A program made the position numbers and the translations under genes. This document shows positions 7,773 to 18,666 of a DNA stretch of 64,000 nt, one piece after another (position 1 is the first letter of the stretch; every line of letters begins with the position of its first letter). Source of the stretch: Thermanaerovibrio acidaminovorans DSM 6589 (GTDB lineage Bacteria; Synergistota; Synergistia; Synergistales; Synergistaceae); the NCBI RefSeq assembly GCF_000024905.1, contig NC_013522.1, positions 1,178,001 through 1,242,000 on the forward strand. Reading direction: 5' to 3'. The notes under the pieces are model-generated. The model worked only from the letters and a program-made list of their open reading frames with translations. It made no database searches and was not told where the DNA came from.

Positions 7773-9711
7773 GGTTCGCCCCCAACAGGTCAAGGAAGGA
7801 GCTCACTATCCCGTCCACCCCGAGACCCATCCTCTCGTAGACCTCATCGGAGGAGCCGGAGTCCCCGTAGCGGGTGACCCCCAAGGTCCTCAGCTTGACG
7901 GAGGAACCGGATAGCCCCAGAATCTGGGCCACCCGGGCCCCCAGACCGGTGTGGACGTTGTGGTCCTCCACGGTCAGGACCGGCCCCCGGCCTATCATGG
8001 ACAGCAACTCCTCCCGCTGTATCCCCAGGGGGGAGGCGGAGCAGAGGACCTTGACGTTCAGCCCCCGCTCGGCCAGGACCTGGGCGGCCTTGATAGCCCG
8101 GCATGTCATGGGGCCCAGGGCCAGGATGACCCCGTCCTCACCATCCCGAACCAGGTCGATGGCCCCGTAGCGGAAGGCGTAGTCTCCGGCGAAGAGGGGG
8201 CTCCCGTCCTGGGCGGTTATGACCGGCAGCACGCTCCTCCCCATGGCCACGCAAACGTTGCCCCGCTGGGACAGGGCCCATCGGACCGCCCTATCGGTCT
8301 GGTTGGGGTCCGCAGGGACCACCACCTTCCAGCCAAAGGTGTTGCCCAGGAGCCCCACATAGTCCACGCACTGGTGGGTCTTGCCGTCCTCACCCACGTC
8401 GAGGCCCACGTGGGTGAGAACCAGTTTGAGTGATGACCCGTTTATGTCGTTCAGGCGCTGCTGGTTGTAGGCCTCGTCCAGGCCGAAGACCCCGAAGTCC
8501 GCCCAGAGGGACACCACCCCCGCCACGGAGGCGGCCCCAGCGGCGGTGGCGGTGGAGTGCTCCTGGATCCCCGCCTGCACGAACCCGTCGGGACAGGCCT
8601 TGGCGAAGCCGTCCAGCTTGACGGAGCCCATCAGGTCGCAGTCGAAGGCCAGTATGGGGGTCCTGCCGGGCACCCGGTAGTTCCTGGCCCCCACGTCCGC
8701 CAGGGTCTTGCCGAAGGCGGAACGGTTGTCCGACTTGGCGGAGGCGTCGTAGGTGAAGGGCTCCCCCAGATCCAGGTTGGGGGCCGGCACCTCCGGATGG
8801 TGCCCCACCGGCAAGGGACCGCTCCTCATGGCCATCATCCGATTGAACTCATCCATGGAGGACCCCAGCTCCGAGAGGGCCTGGGAGAGTCTGTCCCCCG
8901 ACAGGGCCTTGCCGTGATAGTCCGGTATGCCCTCCATAAAGGAGACCCCCTTGCCCATCACGGTCTCGCAGAGGATCACCGTGGGCTCCTTGGAGGACCT
9001 GGCCTCCCTCATGGCCCGATAAAGGGAGCTGAAGTCGTGCCCCTGGGCCCTCAAGACCCTCCAGCCGTCGGCGGCCCACAGGGCCTCTATGTTGGCGGGC
9101 ATGATGTCCTCTATGGACCCGCATATCTGGATGTGGTTGTAGTCCACCAGGACGGTCAGGTTGGAGAGCCCCTCCTTGGCGGCCATGCGCCGGGCCTCCG
9201 CCACCTGGCCCTTAACCTGCTCGCCGTCCCCCATCAGCACGTATACATGGGACGAGGAACCCCGGAGCCGGGCCGCCAAAGCGAAGCCCACCCCGGCGGA
9301 GAGCCCCTGCCCCAGGTTACCGGTTCCCCAGTCTATCCCGGGCACCTCCCTCTCCACGTGCCCCTGGTAGGGACTGCCCGCCCGGCGGAAGTTGGGCACC
9401 ACCTGGTCCCTCTCCAGGATCCCCCAGAATATCAGGGCGCTGTAGGCCCCCGGCGAGGTGTGCCCGTGGCTTATGACCACCCTATCCCGGTCCAGATCGT
9501 CCGGGCGGTGGAGCCCCCGGGCGGCCCCGTAGGCCATCATGTACATCTCCATGCTGGACATGGAGCCCCCCGGATGCCCGCTGGCAGCACAGGACGTCAT
9601 GATTATCGAGTCGATCCTGCCCCTCCGGGCACCCTCCCTCAGGACCTCCAGGTCCACAGCCCGCAGATCCTCCGCCTCCATGTCCTCCAGGTAACGCTTG
9701 AGCTCCTTCAT
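7765..9711 (-). CDS. tkt: transketolase (single-chain)
   Basis: Thiamine-diphosphate enzyme of the non-oxidative pentose phosphate pathway that transfers two-carbon units between sugar phosphates. The TPP-binding half has SGHPGGSMSSMEMYM near residue 45 and a MGDGEQ motif with the VLVDYNHIQ strand. The pyrimidine-binding half has the catalytic Glu in QAGIQEHSTATAAG. The 648-aa length is typical of fused transketolase rather than the split two-subunit form. It is the first gene of the run tkt-trmI-queH-AIR-pepP and follows the ald terminator. Confidence 0.93.
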   Translation of the reverse strand: MKELKRYLEDMEAEDLRAVDLEVLREGARRGRIDSIIMTSCAASGHPGGSMSSMEMYMMAYGAARGLHRPDDLDRDRVVISHGHTSPGAYSALIFWGILERDQVVPNFRRAGSPYQGHVEREVPGIDWGTGNLGQGLSAGVGFALAARLRGSSSHVYVLMGDGEQVKGQVAEARRMAAKEGLSNLTVLVDYNHIQICGSIEDIMPANIEALWAADGWRVLRAQGHDFSSLYRAMREARSSKEPTVILCETVMGKGVSFMEGIPDYHGKALSGDRLSQALSELGSSMDEFNRMMAMRSGPLPVGHHPEVPAPNLDLGEPFTYDASAKSDNRSAFGKTLADVGARNYRVPGRTPILAFDCDLMGSVKLDGFAKACPDGFVQAGIQEHSTATAAGAASVAGVVSLWADFGVFGLDEAYNQQRLNDINGSSLKLVLTHVGLDVGEDGKTHQCVDYVGLLGNTFGWKVVVPADPNQTDRAVRWALSQRGNVCVAMGRSVLPVITAQDGSPLFAGDYAFRYGAIDLVRDGEDGVILALGPMTCRAIKAAQVLAERGLNVKVLCSASPLGIQREELLSMIGRGPVLTVEDHNVHTGLGARVAQILGLSGSSVKLRTLGVTRYGDSGSSDEVYERMGLGVDGIVSSFLDLLGANHA

Positions 9712-9770
9712 AAGGTGTGATCTCCTTCCCTTTGTGGATCAAGGGTAATTTTAACTCATAAAGCCCATAA

Positions 9771-9797
9771 GGAAAGGGCGGGGTCGGATCCCCGCCC
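9771..9797 (-). terminator. intrinsic terminator after ald
   Basis: The minus strand reads GGGCGGGG, loop ATCCGA, CCCCGCCC, then TTTCCTT: an 8-bp GC stem plus a U-rich run about 40 bases past the ald stop. It separates ald from tkt. Confidence 0.8.
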
Positions 9798-9837
9798 TCC
9801 TCAAGCCCCGACTGGGGAGTTTACCAGAGGCGGATGA

Positions 9838-10950
9838 CTAGAGGACCTCGTCCACCGGGGTGTAGGGCAGGTCGAAGGCCTCCGCCACGGGCTTGTAGGT
9901 CACCTTGCCCATCACCATGTTGAGCCCCTTCTTGAGCCCCGGGTTGTCCTTGCAGGCCTGGATGTAACCCTTGTCGGCCAGCATCTTGCCATAGTATATG
10001 GTGGCGTTGTTGAGGGCGAAGGTAGAGGTCCTGGCGTAGGCGCCGGGCATGTTGGCCACGCAGTAGTGCACTATGCCGTCCACCACGTAGATGGGGTCGC
10101 TGTGGGTGGTGGCGTGGGAGGTCTCGAAACACCCGCCCTGGTCGATGGCCACGTCCACCATCACCGCCCCGGGCTTCATGATCTTGAGGTGCTCCTTGCG
10201 GACCAGCTTTGGGGCCTTGGCCCCGGGGATCAACACCGCCCCTATCACCATGTCCGCCTCCTTAAGGTTCTCCTCCAGGGTGACCGGGTCGCTGTAGACC
10301 GGGAAGACGTTGCTGGGCATTGTGTCGTCCAGGTACTCCAGCACCTTGGCCTTCACGTCCAGGATGGTCACCTTGGCCCCCAGGCCCGCCGCCATCCTGG
10401 CGGCGTTGCGGCCCACCACGCCACCCCCGAGAACCAGCACGTTGCAGGGGGCCACCCCGGGGACGCCGGAGACCAAAAGGCCCCGGCCTCCGTGGGCCTT
10501 GCCCAGGTAGAAGCTTCCCATCAGGGGAGCCATCCGGCCCGCCACCTCGCTCATGGGCTTGAGAAGCGGCAGGGAGCCATCCTGGTCCTCCACGGTCTCG
10601 TAGGCCAGGGCAACTATCTTGCGCTCCATGCAGGCCTTGGTGAGCTCCTCGCTGGCGGCGAAGTGGAAGTAGGTGTAGAGTAGCTGGCCCTCCCTCATGA
10701 GGGGATACTCCTGGGGAAGGGGCTCCTTAACCTTAACTATCATGTCCGCCTTGGCCCACACCTCCTCGGCGGTATCCAGGATCTTGGCGCCGGCGGCCAC
10801 GTACTCCTCATCGGCTATGCCGGACCCGAGCCCCGCCCCCTTCTGGACGAAAACCTCATGCCCCGACGCCACGTAGGTCCTCACCGAGGCGGGAATCAAC
10901 CCTACCCGATACTCGTGGTTCTTGATCTCCTTCGGACACCCTATCTTCAT
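9838..10950 (-). CDS. ald: alanine dehydrogenase
   Basis: NAD-dependent oxidative deamination of L-alanine to pyruvate and ammonia, a key catabolic step in an amino-acid fermenter. It begins [20 protein letters not shown], the family N-terminal signature with substrate-binding Arg/Lys. The Rossmann motif [21 protein letters not shown] is at about 168-188. Length 370 aa is exactly usual. The AGGAGGT ribosome-binding site is 8 bases before the ATG, and a terminator follows. It is downstream of alr and alsT on the same strand, forming an alanine uptake and breakdown module. Confidence 0.97.
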   Translation of the reverse strand: MKIGCPKEIKNHEYRVGLIPASVRTYVASGHEVFVQKGAGLGSGIADEEYVAAGAKILDTAEEVWAKADMIVKVKEPLPQEYPLMREGQLLYTYFHFAASEELTKACMERKIVALAYETVEDQDGSLPLLKPMSEVAGRMAPLMGSFYLGKAHGGRGLLVSGVPGVAPCNVLVLGGGVVGRNAARMAAGLGAKVTILDVKAKVLEYLDDTMPSNVFPVYSDPVTLEENLKEADMVIGAVLIPGAKAPKLVRKEHLKIMKPGAVMVDVAIDQGGCFETSHATTHSDPIYVVDGIVHYCVANMPGAYARTSTFALNNATIYYGKMLADKGYIQACKDNPGLKKGLNMVMGKVTYKPVAEAFDLPYTPVDEVL

Positions 10951-11033
10951 CTCAACTACCTCCTCTCTTGATCGGGGTTTGCCCCGTTGAACCCTTAGTT
11001 CTCAGCTTCACTATCCTTACCCAAAAAGGGGGA

Positions 11034-12176
<1,143 letters not shown>

Positions 12177-12198
12177 ATCGAATACCCCCTTCCGGACC

Positions 12199-12218
12199 GG
12201 GGGGGCGTAGGCCCCCCC
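12199..12218 (-). terminator. GC hairpin between alsT and alr
   Basis: An 8-bp perfect stem (GGGGGGGC, loop GTAG on the plus strand, GCCCCCCC) sits 15 bases after the symporter stop codon. No U-tract follows, so it may be a partial terminator or an mRNA-stabilising structure that tunes alr/ald relative to the symporter. Confidence 0.4.
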
Positions 12219-12232
12219 GCCAGACCTGAAGC

Positions 12233-13603
12233 CTAAAGGGTACCAGCTCTCCTCTTTTCGTCAAACTCCCTGACCAGCCGGCGGATCTCACCGGACAGGA
12301 ACAGGAGGGCTATTATGTTGGGGATAGCCATGAGACCGTTGAGCGTGTCCGCCAGGTCCCAAAGGTTGACCAGGATCTCGGCCCCTCCCCAAGCACCGAG
12401 CACCACGCACAGGATCCAGAGGACCTTGAAGGGAACGGTCACCTTGGGGCCGAAGAGGTAGACCCCCGCGGTCTCCCCGTACCAGTACCACCCAAGTATC
12501 GTGGAGAAGGCGAAGAGGGAGAGCCCGGTGGAGAGGATCATAACCCCGAAGTTGCCCAGCACGGTCTGAAACGCCGAGAGGGTCAGCCTGGCGCCGGTAA
12601 GCTCCGGCTCTCCAGTGAGGACCCCACTGGACAAGATGGCGATGGCGGTTATGGAGCAGATGACTATGGTGTCGGTGAATACCTCGAAGAGGCCGTAGAC
12701 TCCCTGCCGGACCGGGTGGTCCACCACTGCAGTGGCGTGCACCATCGGGGCGGAACCCAAGCCGGCCTCGTTGGAGAAGACCCCACGGGCCACCCCCTTG
12801 GTCATGGCAATCTTTATGGACCATCCAGCGATGGCGCCGGGCATGGCCATGGGATCCGAGAAGGCGTACTTGATGGCGTTGGCTAGGGCGGCGGGCACCT
12901 CGGAGATGTTGGTGGCGATGACCATCAGGCCGCCCACTATGTATATGAGGGCCATTATGGGGGTAAGGTAGGTGGTCACCTTGGCTATGCTACCCAGGCC
13001 GCCCCATATGACCAGGGCGGTGAGCACCGCCAAGGCCACCGCGGTGTAGATGTGGGGGATGCCGAAGCCCAGCGACAGCCCCTCGGCGGTGGAGTTGGCC
13101 TGGACCATGTTGCCGATCCCGAAGGAGGCGAAGAAGGTGAAGATCGCGAAGAGCACCGCCAGCCACTTCATCCCCAGGGCCTTCTCGATGATGTACATGG
13201 TGCCCCCCCGCCAGTTCCCCAGCTCGTCCTTCTCCCGGAAGCGGACCGCCAAGAGGACCTCACAGAACTTGGTGGTCATGCCGAATACGGCGGAGATGAG
13301 CATCCAGACCAGCGCCCCGGGTCCCCCCAGGTGAAGGGCGGTGGCCACCCCGGCGATGTTGCCGGTGCCCACCGTGGAGGCCAGGGCGGTGGCCAACGCG
13401 GCGAAGGAGGATATGGAGCCCTCCCCCTCGGCATTCTTGCCTATCTTGCCAAGGACCTCCTTAAACATGAAACCGAAGTAGCGTAGCTGGGGGAAACCCA
13501 GTATCACCGTCAGGTAAACCCCGGTGCCCACGAAGAAAACCAACATCCAGGGACCCCAAACTATCCCGTTCACGATGCCGTTGAGCTTCATTATGGCTTC
13601 CAT
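12233..13603 (-). CDS. sodium:alanine symporter (AGCS family)
   Basis: Inner-membrane Na+-coupled uptake of alanine, possibly glycine. The 456-aa protein has about ten or eleven hydrophobic segments. The AGCS signature is present around residues 75-95 (GTGNIAGVATALHLGGPGALVWM), as is GVARGVFSNEAGLGSAPMVH about two-thirds in the family position. The ATG follows GGGGAGGG. It is first in the run symporter-alr-ald. In this organism it would supply alanine for deamination, but the substrate is inferred from family and neighbours. Confidence 0.93.
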   Translation of the reverse strand: MEAIMKLNGIVNGIVWGPWMLVFFVGTGVYLTVILGFPQLRYFGFMFKEVLGKIGKNAEGEGSISSFAALATALASTVGTGNIAGVATALHLGGPGALVWMLISAVFGMTTKFCEVLLAVRFREKDELGNWRGGTMYIIEKALGMKWLAVLFAIFTFFASFGIGNMVQANSTAEGLSLGFGIPHIYTAVALAVLTALVIWGGLGSIAKVTTYLTPIMALIYIVGGLMVIATNISEVPAALANAIKYAFSDPMAMPGAIAGWSIKIAMTKGVARGVFSNEAGLGSAPMVHATAVVDHPVRQGVYGLFEVFTDTIVICSITAIAILSSGVLTGEPELTGARLTLSAFQTVLGNFGVMILSTGLSLFAFSTILGWYWYGETAGVYLFGPKVTVPFKVLWILCVVLGAWGGAEILVNLWDLADTLNGLMAIPNIIALLFLSGEIRRLVREFDEKRRAGTL

Positions 13604-13878
13604 AAGATCACCCTCCCCTCGTGGTTGGAACCGTCTCCGTTCTCTTAACCAACGCGCAAGGAACTATGGCTCACTCTTCGCCCCGCAACCCCTCCCCCAG
13701 TTCCGATCTTCAATCCCAACATTCTCTACTCTGTTATTTTTGCGACACGTATGTCCAAAAGTCAAGACCGGTTTACAAAACACGGGACATGTGAAGAATC
13801 ATTCTAGGAAACCCCGCTGAGCGGACTTTAAGTTTAGATTTTTCAGCAGCTGGATAGACTAAGGGGCTAGATCTGCTC
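13604..13878. other. non-coding interval upstream of the alanine symporter gene
   Basis: About 275 bases, more AT-rich than the flanks, hold no convincing gene. They contain a candidate promoter (listed separately) and a leader of about 130 bases before the symporter ATG. I see no recognisable riboswitch in the leader. Confidence 0.6.
13736..13765 (-). promoter_or_regulatory. candidate promoter of the alanine symporter operon
   Basis: The minus strand has TTGACT (complement of 13760-13765), an 18-base spacer and AAAAAT (complement of 13736-13741), about 135 bases before the start codon. The -35 is good; the -10 matches only 4 of 6 bases. Confidence 0.45.
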
Positions 13879-13931
13879 AAAAAAAAGGCCGCGACGGGGA
13901 TCGGCCTTTGAAGGCCGTCCTCCGTCGCGGC
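13879..13931 (-). terminator. intrinsic terminator of the glycine reductase operon
   Basis: The minus strand has GCCGCGACGG pairing with CCGTCGCGGC (10 bp), an inner GGCC-type hairpin, and then eight T residues. It is 35 bases past the grdD stop and is the strongest intrinsic terminator in the window. Confidence 0.93.
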
Positions 13932-13965
13932 TCGTCCGGTGTCCAGCCGGGCCCCCGGGGACTTG

Positions 13966-15108
13966 CTACAGGTACCCGGCCCCCCTTAGGATCTCCGTGG
14001 CCCTGTGGTGGTGCCGGGCGGGCACCTTTATGACCGGGCCGGTGCATCCCATGGCGGACTCGGCGTATATGCCCTCCCGCCAGAGGACCCGGGCGGCGGC
14101 GTCCACCTCCAGGACGTCCACCCCGGATATCTCCTCCTCGGTGGGTTCCTTGGGAGGGGGCGTCACCTCCGCCCCGTCACCCTTGCCGGCCCCCAGGGAG
14201 GCGAGCACCCCGTCCAGGCCAGCGGTCCTGGCAAAGGAGAGCTCCTCCTCCACCACCGATGGCAGGCGGTTCTTCACCATCCGGGCGGTGAAGCCCAGGG
14301 CCCCGGCTATCACCGACTCCCCCGATGCACGGGAGATTATGGAGATCACCTTGCCCCAGCCTATTCCCACCGACGGCCCGTACCCCCAGCCAAGGGCCTC
14401 GTAGCCCCCACCGGTGGTGAAGGCGGACAGTATCTTGGTGAGCACGTTTCCGGTGAGGCTGTCGCAGACGCACACGTCCACCGCCCCGGCCAGCACGTCG
14501 TTCCCCCGGAGCAGGGAGCCCCCGTCGGCCCTAAGGCTACTCCCGAACCGGAGCGGGTACCCCCCATCCTTAAGCCTGTTGATGGCCCTCAGCGCCGACG
14601 GGGCCCCCTCCACGTTGAGGATCCCCACCGTGGGGTCAGCGATTCCAAGGCAACGGGCCACCGCCCTCCCCAGGATGCAGTTCAGCGTCATGGCCTCCAC
14701 CCGATTGTGGGATGCGGTTCCGGTGGTGGTGGATATCAGCATGGGACGCCCCCTGCCGGGGGTCATCACCATGCCTACAGTGGTCACCCCCAGGGGAAAC
14801 GGATAGTGGAGCGCCACCGCCCCCCCGATCGTTCCTTCCTCCAGGGCCCCCTCAAGGGCGGACGAGACCGCCTCCTCGCAGTCGTCGGTCTCGATCCACT
14901 GGAGGTCCACCGGCTCGGCGGGCTTGGGGCCTATCATCACCACCCGGAGCGACGGATCCTGGGACATGGCCCTCATGGCCCCCCGGATCAGCTCCCCCTG
15001 GCCAAGCTCGCTGCCCCGGGCCATGAGCCCCACCGTGACCGGCCTAGATCCCCCCTTGGCCGCGGAGATTATCTCCTCCAGGGCCTCCGCCACTATCTGC
15101 CTGTTCAT
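13966..15108 (-). CDS. grdD: glycine reductase complex component C, subunit alpha (GrdD)
   Basis: Part of protein C, which releases the Se-carboxymethyl-derived acetyl group as acetyl phosphate using phosphate. The fold resembles PlsX/phosphate acyltransferases. The product is 380 aa. A conserved cysteine, C355, in ESAMGCTGPVIKVP near the C-terminus corresponds to the reactive cysteine known for GrdD, which carries the acetyl thioester. It follows grdC by 15 bases and is the last gene of the operon, just before the strong terminator. Acetyl phosphate made here would give ATP through acetate kinase, which is not in the window. Confidence 0.94.
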   Translation of the reverse strand: MNRQIVAEALEEIISAAKGGSRPVTVGLMARGSELGQGELIRGAMRAMSQDPSLRVVMIGPKPAEPVDLQWIETDDCEEAVSSALEGALEEGTIGGAVALHYPFPLGVTTVGMVMTPGRGRPMLISTTTGTASHNRVEAMTLNCILGRAVARCLGIADPTVGILNVEGAPSALRAINRLKDGGYPLRFGSSLRADGGSLLRGNDVLAGAVDVCVCDSLTGNVLTKILSAFTTGGGYEALGWGYGPSVGIGWGKVISIISRASGESVIAGALGFTARMVKNRLPSVVEEELSFARTAGLDGVLASLGAGKGDGAEVTPPPKEPTEEEISGVDVLEVDAAARVLWREGIYAESAMGCTGPVIKVPARHHHRATEILRGAGYL

Positions 15109-15123
15109 TCCCCATCACCCGCC

Positions 15124-16656
15124 TTAGGACTTCCGAAGGGAGGCCAGGGCCTCCTCCAGCGCCTCCAGGATGAAGGCCTTCACCTCTTCCTTGGTGACGG
15201 ATACCCCATGGGACACCGGGGACGGGGGCTCGATCACGAAGGAGGCCCCATCGGACAGGTTGGTCATCCTGGCCAGGAAGAGGCTCCCCTTGCCTATTAT
15301 CATGGCCCGCTTGATCCTGCCCTCCAGGATCCAGTCCCTGGCAGGACCCACGAAGGGGACCCCGGAGGGGATGTGTCCCTGGGTGTGGGCGAAGCCGGGT
15401 ATGCCCCGCTCCACCACGAAGTCGTTCATCTTGGCCTTCTCGATCTGCCCCTTCATGGCCGCCAGGGCGGCTATCATCTTGAAGTTGGCGTTCGCCGGAT
15501 CCCCCGCGCCGGCGGGGAGGGTTATCTCCGGGATGTGAAGCTCCGCCGCGTACTTGTCCACGTCCAGGAACCCAAGTCCCAGCTTGGCCAGGGGCTCGTA
15601 AACCAAGGCGGTGGTCACCGCCTGGGGAGAGGCGCCGGCGCCAACCGAATGCTTGCCCAGCGCGTCCAGCCTCATCACCGGATTGCGGCCGTCCTCGGGG
15701 CCCAGCAGGATGGCGAAGTTCCCCAGACAGTCCTCCAGGGGGGGAACCCCCTTCTTGAGATGGTCCCGGCTGTTCATGTAGAGCTTGGGTACCGCACCCC
15801 CCGCCAAGACCACCACGTTCCTCCGGGCGGAGGCGGCCACCATGGAGCCCCCCACGATCATGGCGTTAACCGGGCCGGCGCAGAAACCCCGGACGTCGCA
15901 TCCGCTGGCGTTGACGCAGCCGCATATCTCCGCCACCGCCTTGGCGAAGTTGCCCCCGCCCCGCTGGTTCATGTCCCCGCAGGCCTCCTCGGAGCACTCC
16001 ACCACGAAGTCAACCTCCTCGGGGGAAAGCCCCGTGTTGTTGAGCAGGTGCAGAAGGGCCAGCACGCCCCCCGCCTTGCAGGCTATGTTCTCCAACAGCA
16101 CGTAGGCGGAGAGGCACTCGTCTATCTCGTGCCCCTTGCGGCAACAACCCACAAGCCGGTCCCCCAGGTACAGGGGCAGGGCCCCCTTGGTCAGCTCCCC
16201 CTGGATCTCCTCCAACGGATGCCCCGTCTCCAGGCGGTTGAGCAGGTGGTCCTTCATCAGCGGGTGGGAGGACAGCTTCCCCCTCACCTCCGCGGCGAAG
16301 CCTGCCTCCAGGAGGATCAGGTCGAACACGTCACAGATGTCCATGAGGCCGATGAACTCGTCCTCGGGCATTATCTCCCCGTACCGGCCGAAACGATTGG
16401 CCTCCCGGACCGGGTTGTCGTACCAGGGCTTAGGGTGCCCCTCCAGCCCGCACAGGTCCATGGCCCCCACGTAGGCCTGGTTGGGGGCGTAGGAACAGGC
16501 GAAGGCATGGTCCCTCATGGCCCCCTTTAGGTCCCGGAGGAAGTCGGTCTCGCCGGAGCCCTCCCTCTCGACCCAAGGGGTGTTTCCGTAGTGGTAAGCC
16601 AGGTTAGGGACATGGTTAAGACAGTAGGCCGTCCCAAGTATCGCGCAGTTAGCCAT
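15124..16656 (-). CDS. grdC: glycine reductase complex component C, subunit beta (GrdC)
   Basis: Partner of GrdD in protein C of glycine, sarcosine and betaine reductases. The protein resembles ketoacyl-ACP synthase III-type folds and is 510 aa, the usual length. It begins MANCAILGTAYCLNHVPNLA, with the conserved N-terminal hydrophobic strand and multiple cysteines. I chose the ATG placed 7-9 bases after AGGAGGGGG; a TTG two codons upstream is the alternative. It lies about 110 bases downstream of grdB and 15 bases upstream of grdD. Confidence 0.95.
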   Translation of the reverse strand: MANCAILGTAYCLNHVPNLAYHYGNTPWVEREGSGETDFLRDLKGAMRDHAFACSYAPNQAYVGAMDLCGLEGHPKPWYDNPVREANRFGRYGEIMPEDEFIGLMDICDVFDLILLEAGFAAEVRGKLSSHPLMKDHLLNRLETGHPLEEIQGELTKGALPLYLGDRLVGCCRKGHEIDECLSAYVLLENIACKAGGVLALLHLLNNTGLSPEEVDFVVECSEEACGDMNQRGGGNFAKAVAEICGCVNASGCDVRGFCAGPVNAMIVGGSMVAASARRNVVVLAGGAVPKLYMNSRDHLKKGVPPLEDCLGNFAILLGPEDGRNPVMRLDALGKHSVGAGASPQAVTTALVYEPLAKLGLGFLDVDKYAAELHIPEITLPAGAGDPANANFKMIAALAAMKGQIEKAKMNDFVVERGIPGFAHTQGHIPSGVPFVGPARDWILEGRIKRAMIIGKGSLFLARMTNLSDGASFVIEPPSPVSHGVSVTKEEVKAFILEALEEALASLRKS

Positions 16657-16764
16657 CTTCAAGCCCCCTCCTTTGAGGGATTTTTATCTTTCAACCCAGA
16701 GGGTCCAAAATGGCGGCCCCATCGGTCCTGGTGAGGGACCCCAGGGGCCGCCGGGATGGTGCGC

Positions 16765-18075
16765 CTAGTTGTTGGCGAACACCGTCTGGTCGCTAACCTC
16801 GGTCTGAAGGGCCCTCAAGGCCGCCTCCACCAGGCGCCTCCTGATGGCCACCTCCTCCTCGTGGGTCTTGGTGGGATCCCCTAGCGGGTGCGGTATGGCC
16901 ACCGCCGGGACGATCCTGTTGGCCCCCACGGTCAGGGAGATGGGTACTATGGTGCACACGTGCACCACCGGAATGCCAGCCCGCTCTATCTCCTTCACCA
17001 TCGTTGCGCCGCAACGAGTGCAGGTACCTCAGGTGGAGGTGAGGATCACCGCGTCAACCCCGTCCTTCTTGAGCTTGGAGGCGATCTCCTGGCCGAAGCG
17101 CTTGGCGTTGGCCACCGGGGTCCCGTTGCCCACGGTGGTGTAGAAGTAGGGGTAGAGCCTCTTGAAGACCCCCTGGGACTCCATCTGGCGTAGCACATCC
17201 ACCGGCAGGACCCGGTTGGGGTCCGAGTTGGCGTAGGTGGGGTCGTACCCCCCGTGGGCGGTGGCGTAGCCCTCGGCGGTGACGCTCGAGACCCCCTCGA
17301 TGGAGTACTCCCCGTACTTGGTGGCGCTGGAGGCCTCTATGTGGTCCGGGTTCCCCTTGGGTACTATGCCTCCGGAGGTCACCAAGGCTATGGTGGCGTT
17401 CTTCAGGTCCTTGATGGCCGCCGCGGGGGGCACCCGATCGAAAACCGGCATGGGGTACTCGGTGGTGTACTGCTCCCCCTTGAGCTTCCGGACCAGCATC
17501 TCCACCGCCCGCTCAGCCCCCACCTCATCCCGGAAGAGGTTCACCCGGATGCCCCGCTCGATGTAGCCCTCCTCCTCCGGGGAGCCAAGTGGCTCCCCCT
17601 TGAGGAGCTTGAGCACTATCCGGGCCATGGCAGGCACCGCGTCCTTTATGCCCCGGGCGTTGTCCGAGGTCCTCACGATGGGGAAGCTCTTCCGGTACAT
17701 CTCCACCCCCGGGTTCTCCGGGTACATGCCCCCCACCACGGGGATCCCAAGGCGCTTTGCCACCGCCTCCCCAACGGCGCCGCAGGCGGTCCCGTATCGG
17801 CCCGCGTTGAACGCGGGACCCAGGACCACCCCGTCGGGGGAGAAGGACTTTATCATCTCAAGGATCTGGTCGGTGGCCTCGTCCATGTGCTCCGCAAAGT
17901 AACCGTCGCCACATATGACGGTGCCCACCACCTCCGCCTCGGAGCCCAGGGCGGCCTTGAGGGCCGCACCGGGCCCCACCGGTCCGTCCTTCTTGACCGG
18001 CGTTATGTCCGCCTTGTCCTCTCCCCCCAGGCCGCCGAAGAACTGGTTAAGGTAATGAACTATCCTGTAGGCCAT
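16765..18075 (-). CDS. grdB: glycine reductase component B, selenoprotein subunit (GrdB), with selenocysteine 349
   Basis: Substrate-binding protein B subunit; its selenocysteine attacks the glycine Schiff base formed on the GrdE pyruvoyl group. The reading frame crosses an in-frame UGA at 17029-17031 (codon 349). The context is ILTSTU followed by GTCTRCGATMVKEIERAG, which is the known GrdB selenocysteine site. Full length is 436 aa; stopping at the UGA would lose 88 C-terminal residues. A 7-bp hairpin begins 11 bases after the UGA (see separate entry). The ATG start has a GGAGGGAT site. It follows grdA by 31 bases. Confidence 0.96.
17001..17031 (-). promoter_or_regulatory. UGA selenocysteine codon and SECIS-like hairpin in grdB
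   Basis: After the UGA and 11 bases, the minus strand reads TCGTTGC, loop GGC, GCAACGA: a perfect 7-bp stem with a G-rich loop about 18 bases from the UGA. This is within the spacing known for bacterial SECIS elements read by SelB. It lies inside the grdB coding sequence. Confidence 0.75.
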
Positions 18076-18106
18076 GCTATCCCTCCTTTCGGGAGCGTCT
18101 TGGGGC

Positions 18107-18583
18107 CTAGAGGGTGTACTGGCTGTGGGCCTCCCTCATCTTCCGGACCGCCTCGGTCAAGGCCTCCGGATCCAGCACCATCTCCATCATGCTGACCTGC
18201 TCCTCCCACTGAGCAGGGTCCGCCTCGGACTTGATCTCCGGGTCGAATATGTGATAGACCGGGAGTCCCAACGAGACTCCCGCCAATGGACCCGCGTAGG
18301 TGGGGTCGCCGGCGGTGACGGTCTCCGCGTAGATCTCGGCCCCCTCCGCATCGGAGGAACCCAAGACAACTACCACGTTCTCCGCACCGAACTTCTCGGC
18401 GATGTCCTTCACCCTCTGCTGATTCTGCAGGTCCATGGCTCCAGCGGCGGTTCAGACGAAGCACTCGGTGACCGCGAAGGCTATCTCCGCCCCGCAGTCC
18501 TTGAGGCACGCCTCCATGGCGGGCCCGGGCACCCCGTCCCGCTCACCCAAAAGGATGAGCTTCTTTCCGGCCAGCTTTCCCAT
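18107..18583 (-). CDS. grdA: glycine reductase selenoprotein A (GrdA), with selenocysteine 44
   Basis: Small acidic selenoprotein that receives the carboxymethyl group from protein B and passes it to protein C; thioredoxin reduces it afterwards. The in-frame UGA at 18452-18454 is codon 44, in the redox motif C41-F-V-U44 (TECFVU then TAAGAMDLQNQQ), exactly the GrdA selenocysteine site. Full length is 158 aa from the ATG preceded by GGAGG; reading from the later ATG at 18436 would miss the active site. It is between grdE and grdB in the operon. Confidence 0.97.
18416..18454 (-). promoter_or_regulatory. UGA selenocysteine codon and possible SECIS hairpin in grdA
   Basis: The UGA is followed after 21 bases by CTGC, loop AGAATCA, GCAG, a short 4-bp stem in the right distance range for a bacterial SECIS. 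The stem is weaker than the one in grdB, and other foldings are possible. The UGA decoding itself is supported by the conserved GrdA context. Confidence 0.5.
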
Positions 18584-18666
18584 GTCCTTCACCTCCTCCT
18601 GGTTTGTTTGTTTACCTTCCACTCCGTCGTCACCGGTACGACCCGGTGCGATCTACCGGGTAAGGC

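Noticed and set aside
13524-13820. Plus-strand open frame of 98 codons at the upstream end of the symporter gene
   Set aside because: Half of it is antisense to the symporter and the rest covers the promoter region; there is no ribosome-binding site and no recognisable protein pattern.
16765-17001. Separate small gene downstream of a truncated grdB
   Set aside because: It is the C-terminal part of GrdB after the selenocysteine codon; the sequence continues in frame through the UGA with conserved GrdB motifs.
18107-18436. GrdA starting at the internal ATG
   Set aside because: That start would omit the CxxU active site; the upstream ATG with a strong ribosome-binding site gives a full-length GrdA.
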